Assembly: GCF_011174675.1 (NCBI RefSeq)
Contig: NZ_JAANIG010000016.1
Coordinates: 1-64,000, forward strand
Direction of reading: 5' to 3'
DNA length: 64,000 nucleotides
Source: Perlabentimonas gracilis
Lineage (GTDB): Bacteria; Bacteroidota; Bacteroidia; Bacteroidales; Tenuifilaceae
This document shows, one piece after another, positions 1-8,067 of the stretch (positions are counted from its first letter, which is position 1; each line of letters opens with the position of its first letter). The notes below the pieces were generated by a model. That model was given only the letters and a program-made list of their open reading frames with translations. It searched no databases and was not told the DNA's origin. The translations under genes were made by a program, and so were the position numbers.

Positions 1-106
1 GAACCTTCGGTATAACAGTCACCATCGGTCGTTTGTCCGTTGGTAAAAATAAATAATAAAATTGTAAAAAAAATGCTTGGTTATTTAGGGTTAAAACAAC
101 CTGATA

Positions 107-137
107 CAAAGATAGGGTAGACCAATAGGCTGTGAAA
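107..137 (-). promoter_or_regulatory. Bacteroidota-type promoter, leftward
   Basis: On the minus strand a -7 box TATCTTTG (107-114) lies 19 nt downstream of TTTC (134-137), close to the TTTG-N19-TAnnTTTG consensus. It would drive a gene beyond the left edge with a leader of at least 100 nt. Bases 1-233 hold no recognisable gene. A weak dyad CTAAGT-N6-ACTTAG at 161-178 follows pyrF but has no T-run. Confidence 0.45.
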
Positions 138-233
138 TAGCCCACAATGTCTATTTTCTTCTAAGTGATAGTACTTAGTCAGGCTGGTTGCAGGATGGCT
201 CTGTATAAAAATATAGGTATGCCGAGAGATGAA

Positions 234-1067
234 CTAGATCAGCCCAACCTCTTTCAGCAGTCCTTCCATCTCTTTCTGAAGTAGCATGGCTTTGGCGCGA
301 GCTGCGCCAGCAAAACGCATCGATTGGTCGGTGTAAAGAATTCCTCGGGCCGAGTTTACCAGTAGGCCACACTGACTATTCATGCCATACTTGGCCACAT
401 CGGCAAGGCTTCCGCCTTGCTCGCCAACTCCGGGAACCAGCAAAAAGTGGTCAGGTGCAATTTTTCTAATCTCTTTCAGCATTTCGGCACGCGTGGCTCC
501 CACCACATACATCATATTGTTCTCGTTGCCCCATAGCATCGACTTGCTTAGCACTTCTTGGTACAAGCGTTTTCCGCTTTTGGCATTCTCAATTAGCTGA
601 AAATCGTCGAAGCTGCTGTTTGAAGTAAGCGAAAGGAGTATAACCCATTTACCCTCGAAGGCAAGGAAAGGCTCTACCGTATCGTGACCCATATAGGGCG
701 ACAGGGTGATGGCGTGAAAATCGAGATGATTAAAGAATGTGCGGGCGTACATCCGTGAGGTGTTGGAAATATCGCCCCGCTTTGCATCTGCAATGGTAAA
801 GATATTGGGATGTTTGGTACGGATATATTTTACGGTTTTCTGAAGGCTTGTCCATCCGGTTGCCCCATACTGCTCATAAAAAGCAAGGTTTGGCTTATAG
901 GCCACGGCAAATTCAGCGGTAGCATCAATTATTGCCTTGTTAAACTCAAAAATGGGATCTTCTTTTGAAAGGAGAAACTCAGGAATGCGATTAAGGTCGG
1001 TGTCAAGCCCAACGCATAAAAAACTTTTCTTTAGCTTTATTTGCTCAAACAGTTGCGTTGCATCCAT
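234..1067 (-). CDS. pyrF: orotidine 5'-phosphate decarboxylase
   Basis: Decarboxylates OMP to UMP, the last step of de novo pyrimidine synthesis, in the cytoplasm. The 277-residue protein has the N-terminal [11 protein letters not shown] stretch and the catalytic DAKRGD motif (Asp-x-Lys-x-x-Asp) of the longer 'type 2' OMP decarboxylases, and ends in the phosphate-binding PGVGEQGG region. It follows prfA by 43 nt on the same strand, so co-transcription is likely. A prfA-pyrF order is, to my knowledge, common in Bacteroidota. The pyrBI genes of the same pathway lie separately near 35 kb. The length is normal for the subfamily and nothing is missing. Confidence 0.97.
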   Translation of the reverse strand: MDATQLFEQIKLKKSFLCVGLDTDLNRIPEFLLSKEDPIFEFNKAIIDATAEFAVAYKPNLAFYEQYGATGWTSLQKTVKYIRTKHPNIFTIADAKRGDISNTSRMYARTFFNHLDFHAITLSPYMGHDTVEPFLAFEGKWVILLSLTSNSSFDDFQLIENAKSGKRLYQEVLSKSMLWGNENNMMYVVGATRAEMLKEIRKIAPDHFLLVPGVGEQGGSLADVAKYGMNSQCGLLVNSARGILYTDQSMRFAGAARAKAMLLQKEMEGLLKEVGLI

Positions 1068-1110
1068 AATTTTCCGCTAGTTGAGTTTTTCCTTAATCCG
1101 TTAGCTATGT

Positions 1111-2196
1111 TTATACGTCGCTCATTTTAAGCCTTTCAGCATTCTCGGCCATCTGCAACTTTTCAATTATCTCATCAATTTCGCCGTCAATTATTGCCGA
1201 GAGGTTATAGAGCGTAAGGTTAATTCTATGGTCGGTTACCCTACCCTGCGGGTAGTTGTAAGTTCTTATTTTTGCAGAGCGATCGCCAGTTGAAACCATA
1301 GTTTTCCGCTTCGATGAAATTTCGTCGAGATACTTTTGGTACTCAAGATTGTATAGGCGGGTTCTTAGCTCTGCTAAGGCCTTATCGTAGTTCTTAAGCT
1401 GCGATTTTTGATCCTGACATTGTACTACAATACCCGATGGGATGTGCGTAAGGCGAATGGCCGAGTATGTTGTGTTAACACTCTGACCACCCGGCCCCGA
1501 TGCACAAAACGTATCCTTGCGAATGTCCTCGGTTCTTAAATCGATATCAAACTCCTCGGCCTCAGGAAGCACGGCAACCGTTGCGGCTGATGTGTGAACC
1601 CTGCCCTGGGTTTCGGTTTGCGGTACGCGCTGTACACGGTGAACCCCCGATTCGTACTTTAGAACGCCATAAACACCATTACCCTTCACGTTTAGCACCA
1701 CTTCTTTGTAGCCCCCAACGGTACCCTCCGAAAAGTGTGACACTTCGTACTTCCAACCCTTACGTTCAATATACTTGGTGTACATACGGTACAAATCGCC
1801 GGCAAAGATGCTGGCTTCATCGCCTCCAGTTCCCGCCCTTATCTCAAGTACTGAATTCTTACCATCCTGCGGGTCGGCTGGCACAAGCATAAGCTTAATG
1901 TCAGTTTCTAGCTGTTCCTGTTCATCCTCAAGGCTTTCAATTTCCATCTTGGCCATTTCGCGCATCTCCTCGTCCTTCTCGGTATTGAGCAACGATTTGG
2001 ATGATTGAATATTGCTTAGGATGTTTTTGTACCTATCGTATGCCTCTACAATGGGCTCCAGTTCGCGGTACTCCTTATTAAGGCTAACGTATCTCTTCAT
2101 GTCGGCCATCACGGCAGGATCGGTGATCTGCTGACCAATCTCTTCAAACTTTTGCCGTAGCCCTTCTAACTTCGATAGTATGTTGTTTTCGCTCAT
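1111..2196 (-). CDS. prfA: peptide chain release factor 1
   Basis: Class I release factor that reads UAA/UAG and triggers peptidyl-tRNA hydrolysis on the ribosome. The 361 residues match family length. The codon-recognition tripeptide is P-Q-T, in RVPQTETQGRVHTSA, which is the RF1-type PxT rather than the RF2 SPF. The catalytic GGQ sits in SGPGGQSVNTT. The C-terminal NYPQGRVTDHRINLTLY block is typical. Upstream on the minus strand is a good -7 box TAACTTTG (2216-2223), though the -33 position is poor, so this is a probable promoter for prfA-pyrF. Confidence 0.98.
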   Translation of the reverse strand: MSENNILSKLEGLRQKFEEIGQQITDPAVMADMKRYVSLNKEYRELEPIVEAYDRYKNILSNIQSSKSLLNTEKDEEMREMAKMEIESLEDEQEQLETDIKLMLVPADPQDGKNSVLEIRAGTGGDEASIFAGDLYRMYTKYIERKGWKYEVSHFSEGTVGGYKEVVLNVKGNGVYGVLKYESGVHRVQRVPQTETQGRVHTSAATVAVLPEAEEFDIDLRTEDIRKDTFCASGPGGQSVNTTYSAIRLTHIPSGIVVQCQDQKSQLKNYDKALAELRTRLYNLEYQKYLDEISSKRKTMVSTGDRSAKIRTYNYPQGRVTDHRINLTLYNLSAIIDGEIDEIIEKLQMAENAERLKMSDV

Positions 2197-2416
2197 ATCC
2201 CTTTGAAAATTGGTGCAAAGTTAGAATTTTTATTCCAATTCTGTTTACGCCAGTCATACATAGTTAATCGAAATGAAAATAATTATAGGCTCTAGTTTTT
2301 GGGTGTGCGATACGTGCGAGGCAATCTAATACCTCACTTTAAGGTAAGATATAAGGCTTGCTTCGTTTGAGCTGTGTTCTTTGGTAGCCTTTTGAAGTTG
2401 GAAAGTAGGGGGTAAT

Positions 2417-2728
2417 TTACTGTTTCTCTTCGCAGTCCTTAACGTAAATTCTAACGGTTTTAATAGAGAAAATACCGGCGGTACCGTAAAAGATTACCGT
2501 GTCAAAAAAATCTCTTTTCTCAACCTTTTCGTAATCCGTTAGGTTAATCATTTTCTCTGTTGTTCTAAGGGGAACCATTTCCCAGAAAAGGGCAATATCT
2601 TTTCCCTTAGTATGTCGTTTGGGTCTACAGTCGGTGGCGTCGTAGTTACCTACGCTAACTCGTTGTGCTCCGCACGAGGTAAGGATTATAAAGGAAAGTG
2701 AAGCGGCGATAAGTTTAGCTGTTTTCAT
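2417..2728 (-). CDS. small lipoprotein, Bor-like
   Basis: About 103 residues if translation starts at MKTAKLIAAS, eight codons inside the longest open frame; this places a hydrophobic signal peptide first, followed by a lipobox ILTSC. The mature protein is small and has two later Cys residues (ATDC near its start, VKDC near the end). The layout, with a short lipid-anchored domain ending in a hydrophobic GIFSIKTVRIYV strand and a Cys, recalls the phage lambda Bor family, but I make that link by eye only. It is flanked by intergenic DNA on both sides and is probably its own transcript. Function unknown. Confidence 0.7.
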   Translation of the reverse strand: MKTAKLIAASLSFIILTSCGAQRVSVGNYDATDCRPKRHTKGKDIALFWEMVPLRTTEKMINLTDYEKVEKRDFFDTVIFYGTAGIFSIKTVRIYVKDCEEKQ

Positions 2729-2866
2729 ATTGTTATAATATCTTAGGGGCAAATTAAGGCAACTTGCGGATGCTACATCAAATTAAAACTAAATTATTCA
2801 ATTTTCAAAGTGTTTTAGAAATTGCACCTGTATTTCATCAATAATTGTGCCTCTTATGGGTTGCAT

Positions 2867-3460
2867 TCACCCCCTATTTTTGAAAAGTTTTCTATTTAAT
2901 GCTCCTAAAAATATGGAAAGCGAAATGAAAAAGAACAGCTCAAATATGCCATTCATTCCAAATACGAACAACATTAATAGCGATCCTCCTACCACAAGAT
3001 AAAACATTAAAATAGACCAACGATATACCTTTTGATCGCTAATGGAGAGGTGCTTAATAAATAGATACAGTGAAAGGGTGAGGGAGATGGCAAACCCTGC
3101 TGCTACTAGAATATGAAAAATCATAAGCACAGGTAGCCTCTCTAGGGAGGGGATGAGCACAGTTAACAGCAGGAACACTAGCGCCCAAACCAAAAGTCTT
3201 CGTGCCCTTTGGTTGTGAAACGACTTTAGCACGAATAGCCTGATGATGAAAAAAGTAAGTAGCAATCCTGTAACAATGCCCCATATTATGAAGTTAAGTC
3301 TATATCCCAGTCGGTTCCCTATCATGCTTAGCGTGTAGTAGAATGGCGATTCCTTAGTGCCAAATAGGTAAGTTCCCAGAGGAATCATTATAATGGCAAA
3401 AATAGCCAGCCAGGTCACCTCTTTGTTTTTAAAATGCTGCTTTTTCAGCTTACTAAGCAT
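2867..3460 (-). CDS. six-helix membrane protein, DUF998-like
   Basis: A 197-residue integral membrane protein with about six hydrophobic segments: roughly residues 15-33, 50-75, 86-103, 110-132, 145-165 and 170-188. Short basic loops (RNQRARR, NRKLFKNRG) suggest inside-facing turns. The first-loop motif GTKESPFYYTLSMIG followed by GYRLNFIIWG resembles the DUF998 family of bacterial membrane proteins as I remember it; no catalytic residues stand out. It faces the same way as the lipoprotein downstream but 139 nt separate them. Function unknown. Confidence 0.7.
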   Translation of the reverse strand: MLSKLKKQHFKNKEVTWLAIFAIIMIPLGTYLFGTKESPFYYTLSMIGNRLGYRLNFIIWGIVTGLLLTFFIIRLFVLKSFHNQRARRLLVWALVFLLLTVLIPSLERLPVLMIFHILVAAGFAISLTLSLYLFIKHLSISDQKVYRWSILMFYLVVGGSLLMLFVFGMNGIFELFFFISLSIFLGALNRKLFKNRG

Positions 3461-3548
3461 ATCAATGGTTTTTGCGAGTTAATACTGTAGCTTATTCTTC
3501 GCAATACTATTTAAATTCGTATTGCTCTATACCTTATTTGCTGCTAAA

Positions 3549-3580
3549 TAAAAAAACCCCAACCGTTTAGGTTGGGGTTT
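3549..3580 (-). terminator. intrinsic terminator after tRNA-Phe
   Basis: An 11-bp perfect stem (3554-3564 with 3570-3580, GC-rich core CCCCAACC) with a 5-nt loop is followed on the minus strand by a T-run (As at 3549-3556). It sits just downstream of the leftward tRNA gene. Confidence 0.9.
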
Positions 3581-3584
3581 AGGG

Positions 3585-3657
<73 letters not shown>

Positions 3658-3672
3658 AGCGTTTTGCGGTTG

Positions 3673-3703
3673 CAAAAGTATGCAAATTTATTTTATCAGC
3701 AAA
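3673..3703 (-). promoter_or_regulatory. promoter of tRNA-Phe
   Basis: A perfect Bacteroidota promoter on the minus strand: TTTG at 3700-3703, 19-nt spacer, TACTTTTG at 3673-3680. The expected transcription start is about 8 nt before the tRNA. Confidence 0.85.
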
Positions 3704-3860
3704 TATTATGTATAAAAATATTCGCTGTTTTTAGCATCGCGTTTGATTATCAGATTTCTTAGCCTTACCCTACGATGTTATTTAGATTGATTCAATATAG
3801 CTTAGTGCGTTTAGTGGTGTTTAAAAGATGAGCGACGATACGTACCGTTAAAAATATCCC

Positions 3861-3891
3861 TTTGGCATATCGTTGTAATTCACTACGTTTG
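3861..3891 (+). promoter_or_regulatory. promoter of the M16 peptidase gene
   Basis: TTTG (3861-3864), a 19-nt spacer and TACGTTTG (3884-3891) match the consensus exactly. The predicted transcription start, near 3899, falls after the upstream in-frame ATG at 3862 and before the ATG at 3913. It therefore decides the start codon in favour of 3913. Confidence 0.85.
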
Positions 3892-3912
3892 CAGTTCAAA
3901 ATTTTTTACCCA

Positions 3913-5133
3913 ATGACATTTGACAATTACACGCTACAAAACGGTATTAGAGTAATACATGGGCGTACCGACTCGCCGGTAGCGTACTGTTGTATGATGG
4001 TGAATGCTGGTACTAGGGACGAGATGGAGCATGAGCATGGGCTAGCGCATTTTATTGAGCACGTGCTGTTTAAGGGGACTAAACGTCGTAAAGCATACCA
4101 TATAAATAGTAGGCTCGAGGATGTGGGGGGCGAGTTGAATGCATACACAACCAAGGAAGAGACGGTAATTCACTCAACTTTTTTAAAGGAGGATTACCAT
4201 AGGGCAATTGAGCTTACATATGACATTCTCTTCCGATCAACTTTTCCCGAAAGGGAGTTGGTAAAGGAGAAGGATGTTGTGCTCGATGAGATAAACTCCT
4301 ATAAGGACTCGCCCTCTGAGTTAATATTCGACGATTTTGAGGAGTTACTCTACCCCAATCACTCGTTTGGTAGAAATATTTTGGGTTCAAAGAAGTACAT
4401 AAAACGTTTTTCACGGAATGATATTTTCAACTTTATTGAGCGGAATTACAATACCGATCAAATGGTTTTTTGCTCCATTGGTAACATCCCCTTTTCGAGG
4501 GTAGTGAAGTTGGCTGAACGTTATTTTGGCTCAATATCAGCAAATCTTCGTAAGGTAACTAGACTTGATATTCAACCCTCACAACCATTGGTGAGAGAGG
4601 TTCGTAAGCGCACCTATCAACAGCATTGCATTGTTGGGTGCAGAGCCTACGATTTGCACGACCCTAACAGGGTGGCCATGTACCTGCTGAACAATGTGCT
4701 TGGCGGGCCGGGTCAGAACTCACGCCTAAACCTGGCCCTTAGGGAGCGTACTGGTTACGCTTATAATGTGGAGTCGTCTTACACACCCTACTCCGACACC
4801 GGGGTTTTCAGCATTTATTTCGGTAGCGATAAATCTAATTTTGATAAATCCCTCGAAATGCTGCACACTGAGCTGCGCGTGCTTCGAGAGAAGAGGCTTG
4901 GCGTCCAGCAGCTAGCCAAAGCTAAAAGGCAGCTAATAGGGCAAATGGCCATTGCAGCCGAGAATAATGAATCGCTTATGCTCAGCGTTGCACGGAGCTA
5001 TATGTTTTACAATTCGGTTGAAAGTTTTAGTGACATCAATGCTCGAATAGAGGCTATTACAACTGATAATCTGCTCAGAGTTGCCAACGAAATTCTTTCG
5101 CCCGAGAGCTTAACAACCTTAATTTACAAGTAA
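3913..5133 (+). CDS. M16 family zinc metallopeptidase
   Basis: A 406-residue pitrilysin-superfamily peptidase of the processing-peptidase size class. The inverted zinc motif HFIEH, with two His and the catalytic Glu, lies within HGLAHFIEHVLFKGT. The distal zinc ligand Glu is expected in the KDVVLDEINSYKDSP stretch about 75 residues later. The N-terminal YTLQNGIRVIH strand is typical. No signal peptide is visible, so it is probably cytoplasmic and may degrade short or misfolded peptides. The start at 3913 is chosen because the promoter's -7 box overlaps the longer open frame. Its stop overlaps the start of the next gene (TAATG), showing translational coupling with the methyltransferase. Confidence 0.93.
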   Translation: MTFDNYTLQNGIRVIHGRTDSPVAYCCMMVNAGTRDEMEHEHGLAHFIEHVLFKGTKRRKAYHINSRLEDVGGELNAYTTKEETVIHSTFLKEDYHRAIELTYDILFRSTFPERELVKEKDVVLDEINSYKDSPSELIFDDFEELLYPNHSFGRNILGSKKYIKRFSRNDIFNFIERNYNTDQMVFCSIGNIPFSRVVKLAERYFGSISANLRKVTRLDIQPSQPLVREVRKRTYQQHCIVGCRAYDLHDPNRVAMYLLNNVLGGPGQNSRLNLALRERTGYAYNVESSYTPYSDTGVFSIYFGSDKSNFDKSLEMLHTELRVLREKRLGVQQLAKAKRQLIGQMAIAAENNESLMLSVARSYMFYNSVESFSDINARIEAITTDNLLRVANEILSPESLTTLIYK

Positions 5134-5780
5134 TGGAAACCGGTTTGTATCACTCCAACGACATGGAGGACTACCTCTTAAAGCATACTACTCCCGAGGA
5201 TAAAGTGCTGTATGAACTGAATAGACATACCCACTTAACTAGCTTGCAGCCACGTATGCTGAGCGGTCCAATCCAAGGAAAACTCCTTGAGATGCTAAGT
5301 AGGATGCTTAAGCCCCACAGAATACTCGAGATTGGAACATATACGGGCTACTCGGCTTTATGCTTGGTCAAAGGGCTAGCCGAAGGAGGACAGCTACACA
5401 CCATTGAGGTTAACGATGAGGTTTGTGAAACAGCGCTGGATTTTTTTCGTAGGGCAGGAGCTGAGGGTAAGATAACTCTGCATGAGGGCAGCGCATTAGA
5501 TGTTATTCCACAACTCGACGAGGTGTTCGATCTGGTCCTAATTGATGGAGACAAGCGGCAGTACCCTCAATACCTCGAGATGGTATTACCAAAGGTAAAA
5601 TCCAATGGGTACATTTTGGCCGACAATGTGCTTTGGGGAGGAAAGGTTTTGCTAAACGAACCCGATGATGCTTACACTAAAGGTGTTATGGATTTTAATG
5701 ATATGGTTGCCGATGACAACAACCTGGAGCAGGTTTTATTACCCTTGCGTGATGGATTGATGCTAATTCGTAAGCTGTAA
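5133..5780 (+). CDS. SAM-dependent O-methyltransferase (Mtf_3 / catechol-OMT-like)
   Basis: A 215-residue class I methyltransferase related to caffeoyl-CoA/catechol O-methyltransferases. Motif I is ILEIGTYTGYSAL. The acidic residue at the end of strand beta-2 is in HTIEVNDE, and the metal/substrate region is VLIDGDKRQYPQYLE followed by ILADNVLWGGKV. In the family a divalent metal bound by Asp/Asn residues orients the hydroxyl to be methylated. The natural substrate is unknown; bacterial members are often promiscuous. It overlaps the M16 peptidase stop by one base and ends 73 nt before the MerR gene. Confidence 0.92.
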   Translation: METGLYHSNDMEDYLLKHTTPEDKVLYELNRHTHLTSLQPRMLSGPIQGKLLEMLSRMLKPHRILEIGTYTGYSALCLVKGLAEGGQLHTIEVNDEVCETALDFFRRAGAEGKITLHEGSALDVIPQLDEVFDLVLIDGDKRQYPQYLEMVLPKVKSNGYILADNVLWGGKVLLNEPDDAYTKGVMDFNDMVADDNNLEQVLLPLRDGLMLIRKL

Positions 5781-5853
5781 CCCATAATTCTGTTCATCTG
5801 GGGTAATGAACCAATTTACCAATCAGTTGTTTAAACATTACTAACAACGCAAA

Positions 5854-6735
5854 ATGATTATGTATAGCATTAAGCAGCTCTATGTTCTTACCGGCATAAA
5901 GCCACATACCATAAGGGTTTGGGAGAAGCGATATAGTATGTTTTCCCCAGAACGAACCGATACTAATATCCGAAGATACTCCGAGGACGATCTGAGGCTG
6001 GCCCTTAATATTAAGATGCTTTTAAGCGTAGGTTACAAGATTAGCCGCATCTCTAGGATGTCGCAGGACGAGATGTCGACCATAATAAATCAGGGTAATA
6101 AATATGTTGGCCCGCCTCCAGTTCCCGAAAGTTTGCTCACTGCTGCCATTAATATGGATGAAGATTCCTTTGTGGGGAAGCTGAATGAGTTTATTCGTGA
6201 GCGAGGCTTCGAGTGGACATATGAAAACCTCTTGGTGCCCTTTCAGAAACGGATGGGGCTGCTTTGGCAGTCGGGAGGCATTGTCCCTGCTCAGGAGCAT
6301 TTTACCTCAAACATACTTCGAAACGCTATAATAAAGGCTACACTCGATTTGGATGTGAAGACATCACACGAGAGCCGGATCCTTTTCTACCTGCCCGAGG
6401 GCGAGCTGCATGAAATAGGTCTGTTGTATTTCAACTATTTAGCCCTGTCAAGGGGCTACAGCACAACCTATTTGGGGCAAACAGTACCTGTTGATGATGT
6501 GATAAAGGTCGCGTCTAAGCAAGATATCAACGTACTTTTCGCCTCGTTTACCGTTTCTATGCCCAAGGATGTTTTTGCTAAGCACTTCGAAAAGCTCAAA
6601 AACGAGCTGCCAAAGGCTACACTAATTGTTACAGGCCACTTAGTAGAGGAGGGAGAACTGGAGCTGCCCAAGGGAGTGCTAAAGGTATCGTCGGCCAATC
6701 AGTTTACACAACTTTTAATTAAGCAGGTAAAGTAG
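5854..6735 (+). CDS. MerR-family regulator with cobalamin-binding domain (CarH/LitR-like)
   Basis: A 293-residue regulator. A MerR helix-turn-helix occupies residues 4-75 (IKQLYVLTGIKPHTIRVWEKRY). It is followed by the helical B12 cap with the W-x9-EH signature (Trp138, Glu148, His149), and a Rossmann-like B12 domain whose E-L-H-E-I-G holds His186, the expected lower cobalt ligand. In Thermus CarH, adenosylcobalamin shields DNA binding from light through Trp131/His132/Glu141/His142/His177. Here the residue after the Trp is Gln139, not His, so the bis-His light adduct may not form. In flavobacteria such regulators precede an ECF sigma gene and carotenoid genes. The sigma gene follows here but no crt genes are in the window. 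The start could also be Met3 (5860). Confidence 0.88.
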   Translation: MIMYSIKQLYVLTGIKPHTIRVWEKRYSMFSPERTDTNIRRYSEDDLRLALNIKMLLSVGYKISRISRMSQDEMSTIINQGNKYVGPPPVPESLLTAAINMDEDSFVGKLNEFIRERGFEWTYENLLVPFQKRMGLLWQSGGIVPAQEHFTSNILRNAIIKATLDLDVKTSHESRILFYLPEGELHEIGLLYFNYLALSRGYSTTYLGQTVPVDDVIKVASKQDINVLFASFTVSMPKDVFAKHFEKLKNELPKATLIVTGHLVEEGELELPKGVLKVSSANQFTQLLIKQVK

Positions 6736-6815
6736 TGAAGCGCTTTATTGTTTAGGTAATACACTGAAGGTCAGTAATTAACTCTCTATTCTGTCAGCTG
6801 TTTTTCTAACGGTCT

Positions 6816-6839
6816 GATAAACAGTTGTCACTGTTTATC
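6816..6839. promoter_or_regulatory. 9-bp perfect dyad between merR-like gene and ECF sigma gene
   Basis: GATAAACAG (6816-6824), 6-nt centre, CTGTTTATC (6831-6839). It overlaps a TATCTTTG string and is followed by a T-rich tract, so it may be a terminator for the regulator gene or an operator. No matching -33 box was found. Confidence 0.45.
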
Positions 6840-6859
6840 TTTGTATTTTTTACCACAAA

Positions 6860-7025
6860 ACATTTATTTAGAATTAATTTAGACAAGATTCCGTCAAGCA
6901 TAGACAGATCAGTCTATACCTTTATCTTTTTATTTAGAATACACATAGATATCAGGCTGTTTGGAGTGGTTTCGATTTGGTTTTGTTTAATCCTGTCGTA
7001 TATTTGCATAGACATTTATTTAGAC
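6860..7025. repeat. cluster of TAGAC / ATTTATTTAGA motifs in the ECF sigma leader
   Basis: TAGAC occurs at 6880, 6901, 7009 and 7021, and its complement at 6912. The 6900-6917 pair forms a perfect ATAGAC-N6-GTCTAT dyad. The 13-mer ACATTTATTTAGA is present twice (6860-6872 and 7012-7024), with a near copy TTTATTTAGAAT at 6929. The last two TAGAC copies lie at the predicted transcription start. The arrangement suggests binding sites for the neighbouring MerR-type protein, but this is inference. Confidence 0.55.
6976..7006 (+). promoter_or_regulatory. promoter of the ECF sigma gene
   Basis: TTTG (6976-6979), 19-nt spacer, TATATTTG (6999-7006): a perfect consensus match. Transcription would start near 7013, inside the pair of TAGAC repeats. 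Confidence 0.8.
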
Positions 7026-7056
7026 TGATTAAAAATAAAACTTAAACCATATCATT

Positions 7057-7554
7057 ATGTCAACAGCAGAATTCAACACAGCACTTATTGAGCTTGAGCC
7101 AAATCTTGAAAGATTTGCCTATAGTTTAACTGCAAATCCTGAGGATGCTCGCGACCTACTTCAGGAGACTTATCTTAAGGCCTTAACCTATAAGGATAAG
7201 TTTGAAGATAATACGAACATAAAGGCATGGACCTTCACCATAATGAAGAATACCTTTATTAACAACTACCGCAAGGCAGTTAAGCAGCGCACCACTTTCG
7301 ATTCGAGCGATAACCAGTATCTGGTTAATGGGCGCACCTTCGATGAGGGCCCTGAGTCGACCTTCTCGCATAGCGAGATAAACCAAAAGGTGAACGAGCT
7401 CGACGACGATTTCCGCATCCCATTCCAGATGCACACCTCAGGGTATAAGTACAAGGAGATTGCCGATAAGCTTAACCTTAAGATTGGCACAGTAAAGAGT
7501 CGAATCTTTTTCTCGCGCCAGAAGCTTATGAATGCATTACCCGATTATCAATAG
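7057..7554 (+). CDS. ECF-type RNA polymerase sigma factor
   Basis: A 165-residue group 4 sigma-70 factor made of region 2 and region 4 only. Region 2 is about residues 10-80 (ANPEDARDLLQETYLKAL, then a WTFTIMKNTFINNYRK helix). Region 4 is about residues 108-160 (GYKYKEIADKLNLKIGTVKSRIFFSRQKL, a helix-turn-helix for -35 recognition). No anti-sigma gene follows. It comes after the cobalamin-type MerR regulator by about 320 nt of motif-rich DNA and has its own promoter. A MerR/B12 protein controlling a sigma gene is the LitR-LitS or CarH theme, so a stress or light-linked regulon is plausible. A GC-rich terminator follows. Confidence 0.93.
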   Translation: MSTAEFNTALIELEPNLERFAYSLTANPEDARDLLQETYLKALTYKDKFEDNTNIKAWTFTIMKNTFINNYRKAVKQRTTFDSSDNQYLVNGRTFDEGPESTFSHSEINQKVNELDDDFRIPFQMHTSGYKYKEIADKLNLKIGTVKSRIFFSRQKLMNALPDYQ

Positions 7555-7608
7555 TTTTTCCATGTTTTAGTTTAGGTGTTTACAACAAGTTAGATTTGTT
7601 AGCAGCAG

Positions 7609-7643
7609 CGGGGCGATTCGGAAACGGATAGCCCCGTTTTATT
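7609..7643 (+). terminator. intrinsic terminator after ECF sigma gene
   Basis: Stem CGGGGC (7609-7614) with GCCCCG (7631-7636), and a loop that can pair further, followed by a T-rich run. Confidence 0.75.
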
Positions 7644-7668
7644 TTTTCGATGTGGAGTGTGCTAATAC

Positions 7669-7695
7669 AAAAAGCCTGACGAGTGGTCAGGCTTT
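7669..7695 (-). terminator. intrinsic terminator after tRNA-Leu
   Basis: A perfect 10-bp stem AAAGCCTGAC (7671-7680) with GTCAGGCTTT (7686-7695). It is followed on the minus strand by five Ts. Confidence 0.85.
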
Positions 7696-7703
7696 GGTTT
7701 TGG

Positions 7704-7788
7704 TACCCGGAGCCGGGGTCGAACCGGCACAGCCGCAATGGCTACAGGATTTTAAGTCCTGCGTGTCTACCAATTCCACCATCCGGGC
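7704..7788 (-). tRNA. tRNA-Leu(TAA)
   Basis: An 85-nt class II tRNA on the minus strand with a long variable arm. The anticodon loop CTTAAAA is enclosed by CAGGA/TCCTG, and the T-arm contains GGTTCGACCCC. Bases 7701-7703 would encode the 3' CCA, whereas the other two tRNAs here do not. The first acceptor pair is G-T. Confidence 0.97.
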
Positions 7789-7815
7789 CCATTACGAAAA
7801 GAAAAGTGTTGATAG

Positions 7816-7840
7816 AAAAAAAGCGGACTGTATCCGCTTT
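7816..7840 (-). terminator. intrinsic terminator between tRNA-Gly and tRNA-Leu
   Basis: A perfect 8-bp stem AAAGCGGA (7820-7827) with TCCGCTTT (7833-7840). A T-run follows on the minus strand, so much tRNA-Gly transcription may stop before tRNA-Leu. Confidence 0.75.
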
Positions 7841-7850
7841 AAATCTGTTG

Positions 7851-7923
7851 AGCGGAAAACGAGACTCGAACTCGCGACCCCAACCTTGGCAAGGTTGTGC
7901 TCTACCAACTGAGCTATTTCCGC
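7851..7923 (-). tRNA. tRNA-Gly(GCC)
   Basis: A 73-nt cloverleaf on the minus strand. The acceptor GCGGAAA pairs with TTTCCGC and the discriminator is T. The D-arm is GCTCAGTTGGTAGAGC, and the anticodon loop TTGCCAA has anticodon GCC. No CCA is encoded. Confidence 0.98.
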
Positions 7924-7973
7924 AGTATGTCAATTTTTCTACACTTCACTAACCATCCCCTCAATTGCGAATG

Positions 7974-8005
7974 CAAAAATATTGTATTTAGCCAAACCAA
8001 CCAAA
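7974..8005 (-). promoter_or_regulatory. promoter of tRNA-Gly
   Basis: On the minus strand TTTG (8002-8005), a 20-nt spacer and TATTTTTG (7974-7981). Start expected about 40 nt upstream of the tRNA. Confidence 0.65.
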
Positions 8006-8067
8006 AAAAATGAGGTTTTTTTTAACCAAACGAACAAAAAAATCCTTTTTTGCTGATTAACATCCTT

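Noticed and set aside
1500-1892. 130-codon plus-strand frame inside prfA
   Set aside because: Antisense shadow of a fully conserved gene.
6825-7028. 67-codon open frame before the ECF sigma gene
   Set aside because: Very Phe/Ile-rich translation of AT-rich DNA; it runs through a promoter and repeated motifs, and has no start context.
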